This document shows positions 7,279-15,312 of a stretch of 18,743 bases of DNA, one piece after another (within the stretch, counting starts at the first letter, position 1; each line of letters starts with the position of its first letter). The notes under the pieces are model-generated. The model saw only the letters and a list, made by a program, of their open reading frames with translations, searched no databases and was not told where the DNA came from. Both the position numbers and the translations under genes were made by a program. The stretch spans positions 1-18,743 of the forward strand of contig DAINSQ010000096.1 in assembly GCA_036741235.1 (NCBI GenBank), in the 5' to 3' direction. The stretch is from JABWBR01 sp036741235. Its GTDB lineage: Bacteria > Bacteroidota > Bacteroidia > Chitinophagales > Saprospiraceae.

Positions 7279-10200
7279 TTATTTTACAATAATGGCGTCA
7301 ACTCCCGCAGTTTTCACCATTTGGTTGAAAGCAGGCAGCGACTCTTCTTTGATCTTTCTCCAGGCTGCCAGTTGCACATTAATAGCCTGCGTCAGTTCTT
7401 GTTTAACTACATAAGACTGTGCCGTGGGCTTGTAATCGCCTATGCCGCTTAATCCGGCCACTCCGCCCAGCTTGTCGGTCAGTTTGATCGGAAAATTGAG
7501 CGGATCCTGGTTGCTCCGGTTTTTGGTTTGATACAAAGCTTCTTCAACGGCAGTCATGGCCTTGTCGATCTCTTTGGCTTTGTCGACAATGGCTTTATGC
7601 TGATCATTAGCCTTTATCTTTTCAATTAACGCATTCGTCTGCTTGCGGGTTTCCCTGATATCGATGATAACCTGGTGGGCTTCCGAGACTTTGTTGTTGA
7701 CTTCGCTTATGAAGTTGAACTGCTCCTGCAAGTCTGCCTGGCCGGCGCTGGACCTGGGGTCTTTGACGATATCGAATTCCTGCTCCTGGCTTTGATCGCC
7801 GATGCTGAGTCTGACTTTGTAGCGCCCCGGAACAGCTTTGGGGCCGGCCGTTTCTGCGCCCCAGAGTACCATTCCCTCGAAAGACTTAACGTCGGGATAA
7901 CGCATGTTCCAAACGAACAGGTTACCGCCTTTTTTGAGTTCGGTCAGTTTGGTAGCGTCTTCTTTCGATTTGGTGCTGAAAGTTTTGATAGAATCGCCGT
8001 CTTGTTCGTAAAAGGTTAATTTGACTTCTATAGAGTCGGCGGGTTTTTCTTTTAAATAAAAATGCACCATAACGCCGCCGGGATGATTCATGCCGGCATT
8101 TTTTACGCGCCGGAATTGGAATCCGCCCATGCGATAGCTCGGGATGGGTTTGTAGAGGAACATATCGCTTTTTGTCATGCCCTCGTCGAGTTGGTGCAGG
8201 GGCGTAATGTCGTCAAGCATCCAAAAGCTGCGGCCCTGTGTAGCGGCAATCAGGTTGTCATTTTTGATGGTCAGGTCGGTAATCGGCACGATGGGCAGGT
8301 TGAGTTGGAATGGGCCCCAGTGGGCGCCGTTGTCAAAGGAAATGTACATGCCCGATTCGGTGCCGGCATACAGCAATCCTTTCCGCTTGGGGTCGGCGCG
8401 TACAACGCGCGTGAAATGGTCGACAGGAATACCGGCAGTGATCAGCGTCCAGGTTTTTCCGTAATCTTTGGTATGGTACAAATAGGGTGTGTAATCGCCC
8501 ATTTTGTAGCGTGTTCCTGCCACAAAAGCGCCGCCCTTATTGAAGGGGTCGGGTTCAATGCAGTTGATCATGGTCCACTGCGGTATATTAGCCGGCGTGA
8601 CGTTTTCCCAGTTTCTGCCGCCGTCTTTACTTACGTGAATCAGCCCATCGTCGGAGCCCACCCATACGAGGTCTTTTTCGTAGGGCGATTCGGCGCCGGC
8701 AAACAGTGTGCAGTAGTATTCCACGCCGGTATTGTCTTTGGTTATCGGCCCTCCCGAAGGCCCAAGTTTGGCGGGGTCGTTGCGGGTGAGGTCGGGGCTC
8801 AGTATTTCCCATGATTCGCCGCCGTTGTAGGAGACGTGGACGTGGTTGGAGAGTGCGTATAGTTTTTGCGGGTTGTTGGGCGAAAAGAAAATCGGAAAAT
8901 TCCACTGGAAGCGGTATTTCATGCCTTCGGCGCCGTAGCCCATGGGGTTGTCGGGCCAAACGTTGATGGCGCGTTCCTCACCTGTGCGGTGGTTCATTCT
9001 GATGAGAAAGCCGCCGTAGCTGCCGCCATATACAACATCGTTGTCGGTGGGGTCAACGGCTATATGACCGCTTTCGCCGCCTGCAGTACTTTGCCAGTGG
9101 CGTTCGTTGATACTGCCGTCGTCGGTGCGATGTTGAATGCGCACCGTTGAATTATCCTGTTGAGCGCCATAGATTCGATAGGGGAAGGCATTGTCGGTTA
9201 TTACGCGATAAAACTGGGAAGTGGGCTGGTTGTGGTAGGTGGTCCAGTTTTCGCCGCCGTCGAAACTCACCTGTGCGCCGCCGTCGTCGCCAATTATCAT
9301 ACGTTGGTTATCCTCGGGGGCGATCCAAAGGTCGTGGTGGTCGCCGTGAGGGGCGTTGAAGCTTTTGAAAGTACGGCCGCCATCGGTGCTTTTGTGGTAG
9401 CTCACATTGAGCACATATACTACATCAGCTTCTTTGGTATCGGCGTAAATGCGGCTATAATACCAGGCGCGCTGGCGCAGCGAGCGATCGTCGTTGAGTT
9501 TTGTCCAGGTATCGCCGCCGTCGTCGGAGCGATATACGCCGCCTTTTTCGTTTTCGATGATGGCCCACACGCGGTTGGAGTTGAGCGGCGAAACGGCTAC
9601 GCCGACAATACCCCAGGTACCTTGCGGCAGGCCTTTATTGGCGGAGATATTGGTCCAGGTGTCGCCGCCATCGGTACTTTTCCATAGTGCGGAGCCTTCG
9701 CCGCCGCTTTCCAGACTATAGGGCGTGCGGCGTACGCGCCAGGTGGCGGCGTAGAGGATGCGGGCGTTGCCGGGGTCGATAATCAGGTCGATGGCGCCGG
9801 CGTCTTTATTGGCGAACAGAATTTTTTCCCAGGTTTTGCCGCCGTCTTTACTGCGGTATACGCCCCGGTCGTCGCTCGATTGAAATAAATCGCCTAACAC
9901 AGCGGCATAAACGAGATCGGGATTGCGCGGATGGATGCGGATGCGCGGGATATGCCGCGATTTGGGCAGCCCTTTGAACGACCAGGTTTTGCCGGCGTCT
10001 TCCGATCTCCATATGCCGTAGCCGTACGATACATTGCCGCGCACGGTTTTTTCGCCGCCGCCGACGTAAATGACATTGGGGTCGTATTCGCTGACGGCCA
10101 CGGCGCCTATAGAGCCGCCAAAATAACCGTCGCTGATGTTTTGCCAGCTATTGCCGCCGTCGGTGGTGCGCCATACGCCGCCGCCGGTGCTGCCGAAATA

Positions 10201-10434
10201 GTACAAGTTGGCTTTACCGGGCACGCCGGTTACAGCTGCGCTGCGTCCGCCCCGCCAGGGGCCTATATTGCGCCACTGCATGGAGTTGTAAAGCGATTCG
10301 TCAAAAGCCGCTTTGGCAGCTGCAGCGGACTGTGCCGGCTGCTTACCGGCTTTACTTTTTTGTGCCTGTAAGGGTGAAAAGGAAATTGCTACCAGACATA
10401 GCAGCAGGGTGATTACTGAGAAGCGTTTTTTCAT
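7279..10434 (-). CDS. Secreted BNR/Asp-box beta-propeller protein (sortilin/VPS10-like)
   Basis: This 1051-residue exported protein has a signal peptide (residues 1-24, ending in LQAQ). The body holds about eleven Asp-box motifs (S/T-x-D-x-G-x-T/S-W), for example TTDGGNSW (90-97), SEDAGKTW (144-151), SKDGGKTW (195-202), STDGGDTW (253-260), SDDGGDTW (303-310), SFDGGENW (390-397) and TKDYGKTW (655-662). They are spaced as blades of one or two large propellers of the VPS10/sortilin type. Such proteins are often labelled glycosyl hydrolases, but no catalytic signature is visible. Residues about 760-900 look like a beta-sandwich (VWNMRYPDV, PGRYKVRLSIG), followed by a helical, coiled-coil-like stretch to the end. 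No type IX secretion C-terminal domain or sorting motif is evident. The substrate or partner is unknown. The gene stands alone between two terminators. Confidence 0.9.
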   Translation of the reverse strand: MKKRFSVITLLLCLVAISFSPLQAQKSKAGKQPAQSAAAAKAAFDESLYNSMQWRNIGPWRGGRSAAVTGVPGKANLYYFGSTGGGVWRTTDGGNSWQNISDGYFGGSIGAVAVSEYDPNVIYVGGGEKTVRGNVSYGYGIWRSEDAGKTWSFKGLPKSRHIPRIRIHPRNPDLVYAAVLGDLFQSSDDRGVYRSKDGGKTWEKILFANKDAGAIDLIIDPGNARILYAATWRVRRTPYSLESGGEGSALWKSTDGGDTWTNISANKGLPQGTWGIVGVAVSPLNSNRVWAIIENEKGGVYRSDDGGDTWTKLNDDRSLRQRAWYYSRIYADTKEADVVYVLNVSYHKSTDGGRTFKSFNAPHGDHHDLWIAPEDNQRMIIGDDGGAQVSFDGGENWTTYHNQPTSQFYRVITDNAFPYRIYGAQQDNSTVRIQHRTDDGSINERHWQSTAGGESGHIAVDPTDNDVVYGGSYGGFLIRMNHRTGEERAINVWPDNPMGYGAEGMKYRFQWNFPIFFSPNNPQKLYALSNHVHVSYNGGESWEILSPDLTRNDPAKLGPSGGPITKDNTGVEYYCTLFAGAESPYEKDLVWVGSDDGLIHVSKDGGRNWENVTPANIPQWTMINCIEPDPFNKGGAFVAGTRYKMGDYTPYLYHTKDYGKTWTLITAGIPVDHFTRVVRADPKRKGLLYAGTESGMYISFDNGAHWGPFQLNLPIVPITDLTIKNDNLIAATQGRSFWMLDDITPLHQLDEGMTKSDMFLYKPIPSYRMGGFQFRRVKNAGMNHPGGVMVHFYLKEKPADSIEVKLTFYEQDGDSIKTFSTKSKEDATKLTELKKGGNLFVWNMRYPDVKSFEGMVLWGAETAGPKAVPGRYKVRLSIGDQSQEQEFDIVKDPRSSAGQADLQEQFNFISEVNNKVSEAHQVIIDIRETRKQTNALIEKIKANDQHKAIVDKAKEIDKAMTAVEEALYQTKNRSNQDPLNFPIKLTDKLGGVAGLSGIGDYKPTAQSYVVKQELTQAINVQLAAWRKIKEESLPAFNQMVKTAGVDAIIVK

Positions 10435-10495
10435 ACGTCGGTGTTTTTTATTGAAGCTTTAAGATAAGGGGCTTTTTGAAATTTAAAAACAATAA

Positions 10496-10527
10496 CAAAA
10501 AAAGGGCCGCCTAAAACAAGGCGACCC
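10496..10527 (-). terminator. Intrinsic terminator of the leu operon
   Basis: On the minus strand GGGTCGCCT (10527-10519) pairs with AGGCGGCCC (10512-10504) in a 9-bp stem with one mismatch and a 6-base loop, followed directly by a run of seven T (10503-10497). This is a textbook intrinsic terminator about 85 bases after the leuB stop. The region 10435-10611 otherwise holds the BNR upstream region and a small tandem duplication. Confidence 0.85.
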
Positions 10528-10560
10528 CCTTACTCAAATCGTTTATACTTCGAACTTACT

Positions 10561-10590
10561 ATTGCTTCGCTGTTTATTGCTTCGCTGTTT
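10561..10590. repeat. Perfect 15-bp tandem duplication
   Basis: ATTGCTTCGCTGTTT occurs twice in direct succession, at 10561-10575 and 10576-10590, between the leuB stop and the operon terminator. It has no visible coding or regulatory role and looks like a recent slippage or duplication event. Confidence 0.9.
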
Positions 10591-10611
10591 ATAAACAACC
10601 CCGTGGCGTTC

Positions 10612-11721
10612 CTAGATAATCGTCGACACCCGGAGGTTGATTTTTTCCTCTTTCAGAAAAATAGCATCGGGTTCGGTAATCAAATGGGCTAGCATATCGC
10701 CGATGTGCGAGCAGCTGTGCACGATTGGCAAACCCAGATCGGGTGTGCCGACGCCTTTTTCAAGCAATCGCCAAACCGCCTGACGGATGGTTTCGGCTTC
10801 GGTTTTCCACTCAAAAGCATCCAGCATCATAGCTGCCGACAAAATGGCTGCGATGGGGTTGGCGATGTCTTCGCCTGCAGCTTGTGGGTAAGAACCGTGA
10901 ATGGGTTCAAAAAGCGATGTATGCAAGCCGATAGATGCCGAAGGCAGCATGCCCAGCGAACCCAATATCACGCTGGCTTCGTCAGAGAGGATGTCTCCAA
11001 ACATATTTTCAGTGAGCAATACGTCGAAGTGGGCGGGCCATTGGATGAGTTGCATGGCGGCATTATCTACATACATCCAGTCGAGTTGTACTTCGGGGTA
11101 TTCCGCTGCCAGCTTGGTTACGGTGTCCCGCCAAAGTCGCGATGTTTCCAGCACGTTAGCTTTGTCAACCAGCGTTACGCGCTTGCGGCGGGCCATTGCG
11201 TAATCAAACGCCAGCCGGGCTATGCGCTCGATTTCGTATACCTGATATACACAGTGATCGTATGCGCCATCAGCGGTGCGGCCTTTTTCTCCGAAGTAGA
11301 TTCCGCCGGTTAATTCTCTCAGTATCAGCATGTCAACCGACTTTACTTTCTCTTCTTTGAGCGGCGACAAGTGCAGCAGGGTAGGGTAGGTGGTTACCGG
11401 CCTGAGATTGGCGAATAAACCCAACGATTTGCGAAGCCGCAGCAGGCCCTGTTCGGGTCGTACTTTGGCATTGGGGTCATTGTCGTAGCGTGGGTGGCCA
11501 ATGGCGCCAAACAACACTGCGTCGGATTGCAGGCACAAATCCAGGGTGGCCTGCGGCAGCGGATCGCCCGTCCGATCGATGGCAATGGCGCCCACATCGG
11601 CAAAGGTGAATTCAAATTGCCTGCCGAAGCGCTCGCTGACGGCATGTAGTACTTTGATGGCTTGGTCAATGACTTCAGGGCCAATTCCATCACCCGGCAA
11701 TACGGCTATTTTTTTCTTCAT
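10612..11721 (-). CDS. leuB: 3-isopropylmalate dehydrogenase
   Basis: The enzyme oxidatively decarboxylates 3-isopropylmalate with NAD+ to 2-ketoisocaproate, the third pathway step. The 369-residue protein starts with LPGDGIGPEV (8-17). It has substrate arginines in LRKSLGLFANLRP (96-108) and LRELTGG (134-140), the catalytic Tyr in IYFGEKGR (141-148), the catalytic Lys in VDKANVLE (185-192), the metal-binding acids in VDNAAMQL (218-225) and NMFGDILSDEAS (239-250), and the NAD loop EPIHGSYP (272-279). The start overlaps the leuD stop as ATGA, implying translational coupling. The C-terminus carries roughly 18 residues after the usual end (EEKINLRVSTII), a minor oddity. It is the last gene of the operon before a strong terminator. 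Confidence 0.97.
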   Translation of the reverse strand: MKKKIAVLPGDGIGPEVIDQAIKVLHAVSERFGRQFEFTFADVGAIAIDRTGDPLPQATLDLCLQSDAVLFGAIGHPRYDNDPNAKVRPEQGLLRLRKSLGLFANLRPVTTYPTLLHLSPLKEEKVKSVDMLILRELTGGIYFGEKGRTADGAYDHCVYQVYEIERIARLAFDYAMARRKRVTLVDKANVLETSRLWRDTVTKLAAEYPEVQLDWMYVDNAAMQLIQWPAHFDVLLTENMFGDILSDEASVILGSLGMLPSASIGLHTSLFEPIHGSYPQAAGEDIANPIAAILSAAMMLDAFEWKTEAETIRQAVWRLLEKGVGTPDLGLPIVHSCSHIGDMLAHLITEPDAIFLKEEKINLRVSTII

Positions 11722-12332
11722 GGGAGTGTTGATTTGGTGAAAAAGCGCTGCTGGCGCTGTTCAAAATCTTCAATATCAGTGGTTAAGCTTAATAAGTAGT
11801 CGATATCGTCATACCCATTGAGCATGCACATTTTGCGGAACGGGTCAATCGGGAACTCGGCAGTAGCGCCGCTAGCTGTTATGGTGAAAGTCTGTTGTGC
11901 CAGATCTACTTCAAACATAGCTCCAGGATCGGCTTCTATGGTCTTAAAGATGTCGTGCAGGAAAGCCTCGTCAACTTGCACCGGCAACAAGCCGTTGTTT
12001 AGGGCGTTGCCCCTGAAGATATCGGCGAAAAAGCTGGAAACGACAACCCTGATACCATAATCATACAAGGCCCAGGCGGCGTGTTCGCGGCTGGAGCCAC
12101 AACCGAAGTTTTTACCCGCCACTAAAATCTGGCCGCCGTATAGCGGATTGTTGAGTACAAAATCGGTTTTCGGACTGCCATCGGGGTGATAACGCCAGTC
12201 GCGAAAAAGGTTTTCGCCAAATCCTTCCCGAGTGGTGGCTTTCAAAAAACGCGCCGGTATGATTTGGTCGGTATCCACATCTTCAATGGGCATTGGAATG
12301 GCGCCTGATCGTATTGTAGTGAATTTTTCCAT
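11718..12332 (-). CDS. leuD: 3-isopropylmalate dehydratase small subunit
   Basis: LeuD pairs with LeuC to isomerise 2-isopropylmalate to 3-isopropylmalate. The 204-residue length fits the bacterial small subunit. Family landmarks are IEDVDTDQIIPARFLK (16-31), the substrate loop GKNFGCGSSREHAAWAL (73-89) and FADIFRGNALNNGLLPV (102-118). The aconitase swivel-domain fold is expected. It starts 9 bases after the leuC stop and overlaps leuB by 4 bases, so the three genes are tightly coupled. Confidence 0.96.
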   Translation of the reverse strand: MEKFTTIRSGAIPMPIEDVDTDQIIPARFLKATTREGFGENLFRDWRYHPDGSPKTDFVLNNPLYGGQILVAGKNFGCGSSREHAAWALYDYGIRVVVSSFFADIFRGNALNNGLLPVQVDEAFLHDIFKTIEADPGAMFEVDLAQQTFTITASGATAEFPIDPFRKMCMLNGYDDIDYLLSLTTDIEDFEQRQQRFFTKSTLP

Positions 12333-12341
12333 AGGGCGCTG

Positions 12342-13733
12342 TTAATTTAGAAAGTCTCTGATATCTACGATTTTACCTGCAATAGCTGACGCTGCCGCCA
12401 TCAGCGGGCTGGCCAATATGGTGCGGGCGCCGGGCCCCTGACGCCCTTCAAAATTGCGGTTAGACGTAGATACACAATAAGCGCCCTGCGGCACCTTATC
12501 TTCATTCATGCCCAAACATGCCGAACAACCCGGTTCTCGAAAGTCGAATCCCGCAGCGAGGAATACTTTGTCCAGGCCTTCTGCTTTTGCCTGGGCTTCT
12601 ACCTGTTTGCTGCCGGGCACGATCCAGGCGTTGACATGGCCGGCTTTCTGTTTGCCTTTTACAAATTGGGCTACCAACCGCAGATCTTCAATACGGGAAT
12701 TGGTGCAACTGCCTATAAATACATAGTCGATGGGTTTGCCCACCAAGGTTTCTCCCGCGTGAAAACCCATATAATCAAGCGATTTGCTGAAAGATGCCGA
12801 CTGACCTGCTGCAGAGGGTATGGATTCGTCTATTTTCATACCCATTCCCGGATTAGTGCCATAGGTAACCATGGGCGCAATATCGGCAGCGTCGAAGTGG
12901 TGCTCGGCATCAAAAGTCGCCCCGGGATCGGTATACAGCGAACGCCAATAAGCTGAAGCTGCTTCAAAGTCTACTCCTTTTGGCGAAAAAGGCCGGTCTT
13001 TAAGATAGGCGATAGTCGCTTCATCGGGGGCGATAAGCCCGCCACGGGCGCCCATCTCGATGCTCATATTGCAGATGGTCATGCGACCCTCCATCGACAG
13101 GCTGCGAATGGCCTCGCCGGCATACTCCACGAAATACCCCGTACCGCCTGCGGCTGTGAGTTGGGATATGATGTATAAGATAATGTCTTTGGCAAGTACG
13201 CCCGGTTGCAATTGACCATTTACGGTGATGCGCATGCGTTTGGGCCGCCGCTGCAGCAGGCATTGGGTAGCCAGTACTTGTTCAACCTGACTGGTGCCGA
13301 TGCCGAAAGCAATGCAGCCAAAAGCGCCGTGGGTGGAGGTGTGGCTGTCGCCGCAAACGATAGTCATACCGGGTTGGGTAAGACCCAGTTCAGGGCCTAT
13401 AACGTGTACGATGCCTTGATATTGGTGCCCCAAACCATATAACTCCAGCCCGAAATCCCGGCAGTTTTCTACCAGTTTTTCTACCTGAAAACGCGACAAT
13501 TCCTCGCGGATGGGCAGATGTTGGTCTTTGGTGGGCACATTGTGGTCGGCGGTGGCTACGGTTTGGTGGGGCCGGAGCACGCCGATGCCGCGTTTGCGCA
13601 ATCCATCAAACGCCTGCGGACTGGTCACCTCGTGAATGAAGTGGCGGTCGATGTATATTACTTCCTGCCCGCCGTCGGCCTGTCTGACCACGTGGGCATC
13701 CCAAATCTTGTCGAAAAGGGTTTTATTCGTCAT
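12342..13733 (-). CDS. leuC: 3-isopropylmalate dehydratase large subunit
   Basis: LeuC carries the [4Fe-4S] cluster of the isomerase. I start at 13733 (MTNKTLFDKIWDAHVV), which matches the typical family N-terminus and gives 463 residues. An in-frame ATG at 13748 would add five residues and cannot be ruled out. Visible motifs are VATADHNVPT (near residue 60), CGDSHTSTHGAFG (about 127-139), the first cluster Cys in GSCTNSRIEDLR (341-352) and the paired Cys in CSACLGMN (403-410). The gene lies 28 bases after the leuA stop and 9 bases before leuD. Its product forms the heterodimer with the LeuD product. Confidence 0.96.
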   Translation of the reverse strand: MTNKTLFDKIWDAHVVRQADGGQEVIYIDRHFIHEVTSPQAFDGLRKRGIGVLRPHQTVATADHNVPTKDQHLPIREELSRFQVEKLVENCRDFGLELYGLGHQYQGIVHVIGPELGLTQPGMTIVCGDSHTSTHGAFGCIAFGIGTSQVEQVLATQCLLQRRPKRMRITVNGQLQPGVLAKDIILYIISQLTAAGGTGYFVEYAGEAIRSLSMEGRMTICNMSIEMGARGGLIAPDEATIAYLKDRPFSPKGVDFEAASAYWRSLYTDPGATFDAEHHFDAADIAPMVTYGTNPGMGMKIDESIPSAAGQSASFSKSLDYMGFHAGETLVGKPIDYVFIGSCTNSRIEDLRLVAQFVKGKQKAGHVNAWIVPGSKQVEAQAKAEGLDKVFLAAGFDFREPGCSACLGMNEDKVPQGAYCVSTSNRNFEGRQGPGARTILASPLMAAASAIAGKIVDIRDFLN

Positions 13734-13761
13734 TAGTTCAACAAACATTAGTTATTGACAA

Positions 13762-15055
13762 TCAGGCAACAGCGGGTACTTCAATAGCGATGATTTGCAA
13801 TAAATCGTCGTCGTTGACTTCCTTTATGCTATCAGCTACCTGTAGAAAGCGTGAGTATACCTTGTCGAGCTCTTCTTTACTAAGGTTGTAGCCGATATTT
13901 TTTGCCCGGTAGGCAATTGCAGCCCGACCGCTACGGGCAGTGAGGACAATTTTGGAATGATCTACACCCACTTCGAGCGGGTCGATGATCTCGTGCACGA
14001 CGGTCAGCGCCCGCCGGCCCGAGAGGGTGCGGATCAGCGGGCCCTTGGCGCTGGTGACGATCAGGTTCGGCCCGAGCGGTTTGCAGCCCTGGCTGACCAC
14101 GGCGTCGGCACGCAGCAGCGCCTGGAACTCCCAGACCTTGGACCACTTNNNNNNNNNNGATGCCCGCCTCGTGCGCAAAGGCATTCGCGCCCACGATGGC
14201 CTTGTTGGGCTGTACCGGCATGCCCATGCGTTCGGAAACGAGCTGGCTGATGGGGTTAAGTAAACGGGTATTGATACCGGTTTCAAAGCCCAGATGAGCG
14301 TGTTGGCGCAAAATCATTACTACTTCTTCAAGCGACGTATTGCCGGCTCTTTCGCCGATGCCGTTGATGGTACACTCTACCTGGCGGGCGCCGTTTTGAA
14401 GTCCGGCGATCGAGTTGGCAGTGGCCAGCCCAAGGTCGTTGTGGCAATGCGTAGACAAGATGGCTTTGTCTATGCCCTTAACATTTTCACGAAGGTACCT
14501 GATTTTTGCGCCGTATTCTTCGGGCAGGCAATAGCCGGTCGTATCCGGGATATTGAGTACCGTAGCGCCTGCCTGAATAGCTGCCTCAATAACGCGTGCC
14601 AAAAATTCATTGTCGGCGCGGCCGGCGTCTTCGGCGTAAAATTCTACATCCTCCACAAAACGTTTGGCATATTTTACGGCTGCTACGGCCCTTTCAATGA
14701 TTTCTTCATGCGTGCAGCGCAGCTTGTACCTGATATGCATTTCCGAAACCCCGATACCGGTGTGGATGCGTGGATGATTGGCATGCTGAAGGGCCCTTGC
14801 TGCTACTTCAATATCGTTTTCGACAGCTCTTGATAGTCCGCACACCGATACATGTTTTACAGCCTTACTAACTGCTTCCACCGAAGCAAAATCGCCGGGG
14901 CTGGATACTGGAAAGCCGGCCTCTATAATGTCTACGCCGAGTTCCTCCAATGCCCTTGCAATTTCAATCTTCTGTGCCGTGTTTAATTTGCATCCGGGTA
15001 CCTGTTCGCCATCCCGAAGCGTGGTGTCAAAAACATATACTCGAGAGTTAGACAT
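13762..15055 (-). CDS. leuA: 2-isopropylmalate synthase, interrupted by an assembly gap
   Basis: LeuA condenses acetyl-CoA with 2-ketoisovalerate, the committed step of leucine synthesis. The N-terminal 299 residues are intact: TTLRDGEQVPG (11-21, with metal-binding Asp15), VDIIEAGFP (41-49), EDAGRADNEF (142-151), metal-binding HCHND (203-207) and NGIGERAGNTSLEE (231-244), ending at NAFAHEAGI. Then come ten Ns and a GC-rich foreign-looking stretch. The C-terminal part resumes at about EIIDPLEVGV and runs through KIVLTARSGRAA to the stop at 13762. The expected HQDG-containing segment of about 12 residues is missing. Without the insert, total length would be near 387 residues, fitting the short Bacteroidota form that lacks the leucine-binding regulatory domain. 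I judge the real gene to be intact. It is first in the operon. Confidence 0.88.
13975..14148. other. GC-rich foreign-looking stretch inside leuA (probable assembly chimera)
   Basis: Read on the minus strand from 14148, 56 of 58 codons end in G or C, unlike the mixed third positions of leuA on both sides. The encoded peptide (KWSKVWEFQALLRADAV and onward) is not LeuA sequence, yet it merges in frame into LeuA at about EIIDPLEV. The stretch is about the length of one short read and abuts the N run. I do not recognise the source protein. The most likely explanation is contaminating sequence from a high-GC organism joined at a contig end. Confidence 0.7.
14149..14158. other. Assembly gap (10 Ns)
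   Basis: Ten Ns, probably a fixed-size scaffolding placeholder. The two leuA reading frames differ by one base across it, so its length should not be used to infer a frameshift. Confidence 0.99.
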
Positions 15056-15077
15056 AGGTGCAGATTTTTGTGATTTG

Positions 15078-15109
15078 CATTATTAACGGCCTGCAGGCCC
15101 TTGATAATG
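15078..15109. promoter_or_regulatory. 32-bp palindrome in the leuA leader
   Basis: Arms 15078-15093 and 15094-15109 match at 14 of 16 positions around a perfect 12-base core GGCCTGCAGGCC (15088-15099). It ends 22 bases before the leuA start codon and would be transcribed if the promoter box at 15192-15199 is used. The outer ATTATC of one arm can alternatively pair with GATAAT 9 bases upstream on the minus strand (15118-15123), so two mutually exclusive hairpins are possible. It could be a protein operator or an RNA leader element. A 10-codon out-of-frame ORF without Leu codons starts at the palindrome's end and overlaps the leuA start. Confidence 0.55.
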
Positions 15110-15191
15110 AATAAGATATTATCAGTTGTCTTGCAAAGCCCTTTTGTTAGTATTGTATTTTGAGCAATAAAAAAAGTAAGTTTGCGAGCGC

Positions 15192-15199
15192 CAAAGTTA
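15192..15199 (-). promoter_or_regulatory. Candidate leu operon promoter -7 box
   Basis: TAACTTTG on the minus strand is an exact TAnnTTTG match about 135 bases upstream of leuA, implying a leader of roughly 130 bases. The -33 element is not clear. The 257-base divergent region 15056-15312 also holds TCAGTTTG (15285-15292, one mismatch), a possible promoter for the rightward gene. I see no other gene in it. Confidence 0.4.
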
Positions 15200-15312
15200 T
15201 TTTGTTTGGTAAATCACCCGGGCATCAAAAAATTGTATTAATCCAAACTTGAAACACAGTGAAGTAGTTGTAATTTATTGTATTTCAGTTTGTTAAGCTG
15301 ATTTGAATTACA

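Noticed and set aside
8062..8814. A 250-codon open frame on the plus strand, with other long frames nearby, opposite the BNR gene
   Set aside because: They are antisense shadows of a GC-rich, Gly/Asp-rich coding sequence. The minus-strand protein has a signal peptide and regular Asp boxes; the plus-strand frames show no family motif.
9040..10200. Recurring GCCGCCGTC-like words that look like a dispersed DNA repeat
   Set aside because: They are codons for the Asp-box core Asp-Gly-Gly in successive propeller blades, so the repetition is at protein level.
13762..15055. leuA as a true pseudogene or programmed frameshift
   Set aside because: The frame change coincides with an N run of arbitrary length and a foreign-composition stretch; both flanks are intact LeuA with normal motifs.
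15056..15190. Leucine leader peptide (classical attenuator)
   Set aside because: The only short ORF found just ahead of leuA reads MQITKICTYV and has no Leu codons, and no terminator hairpin with a T-run lies before leuA.
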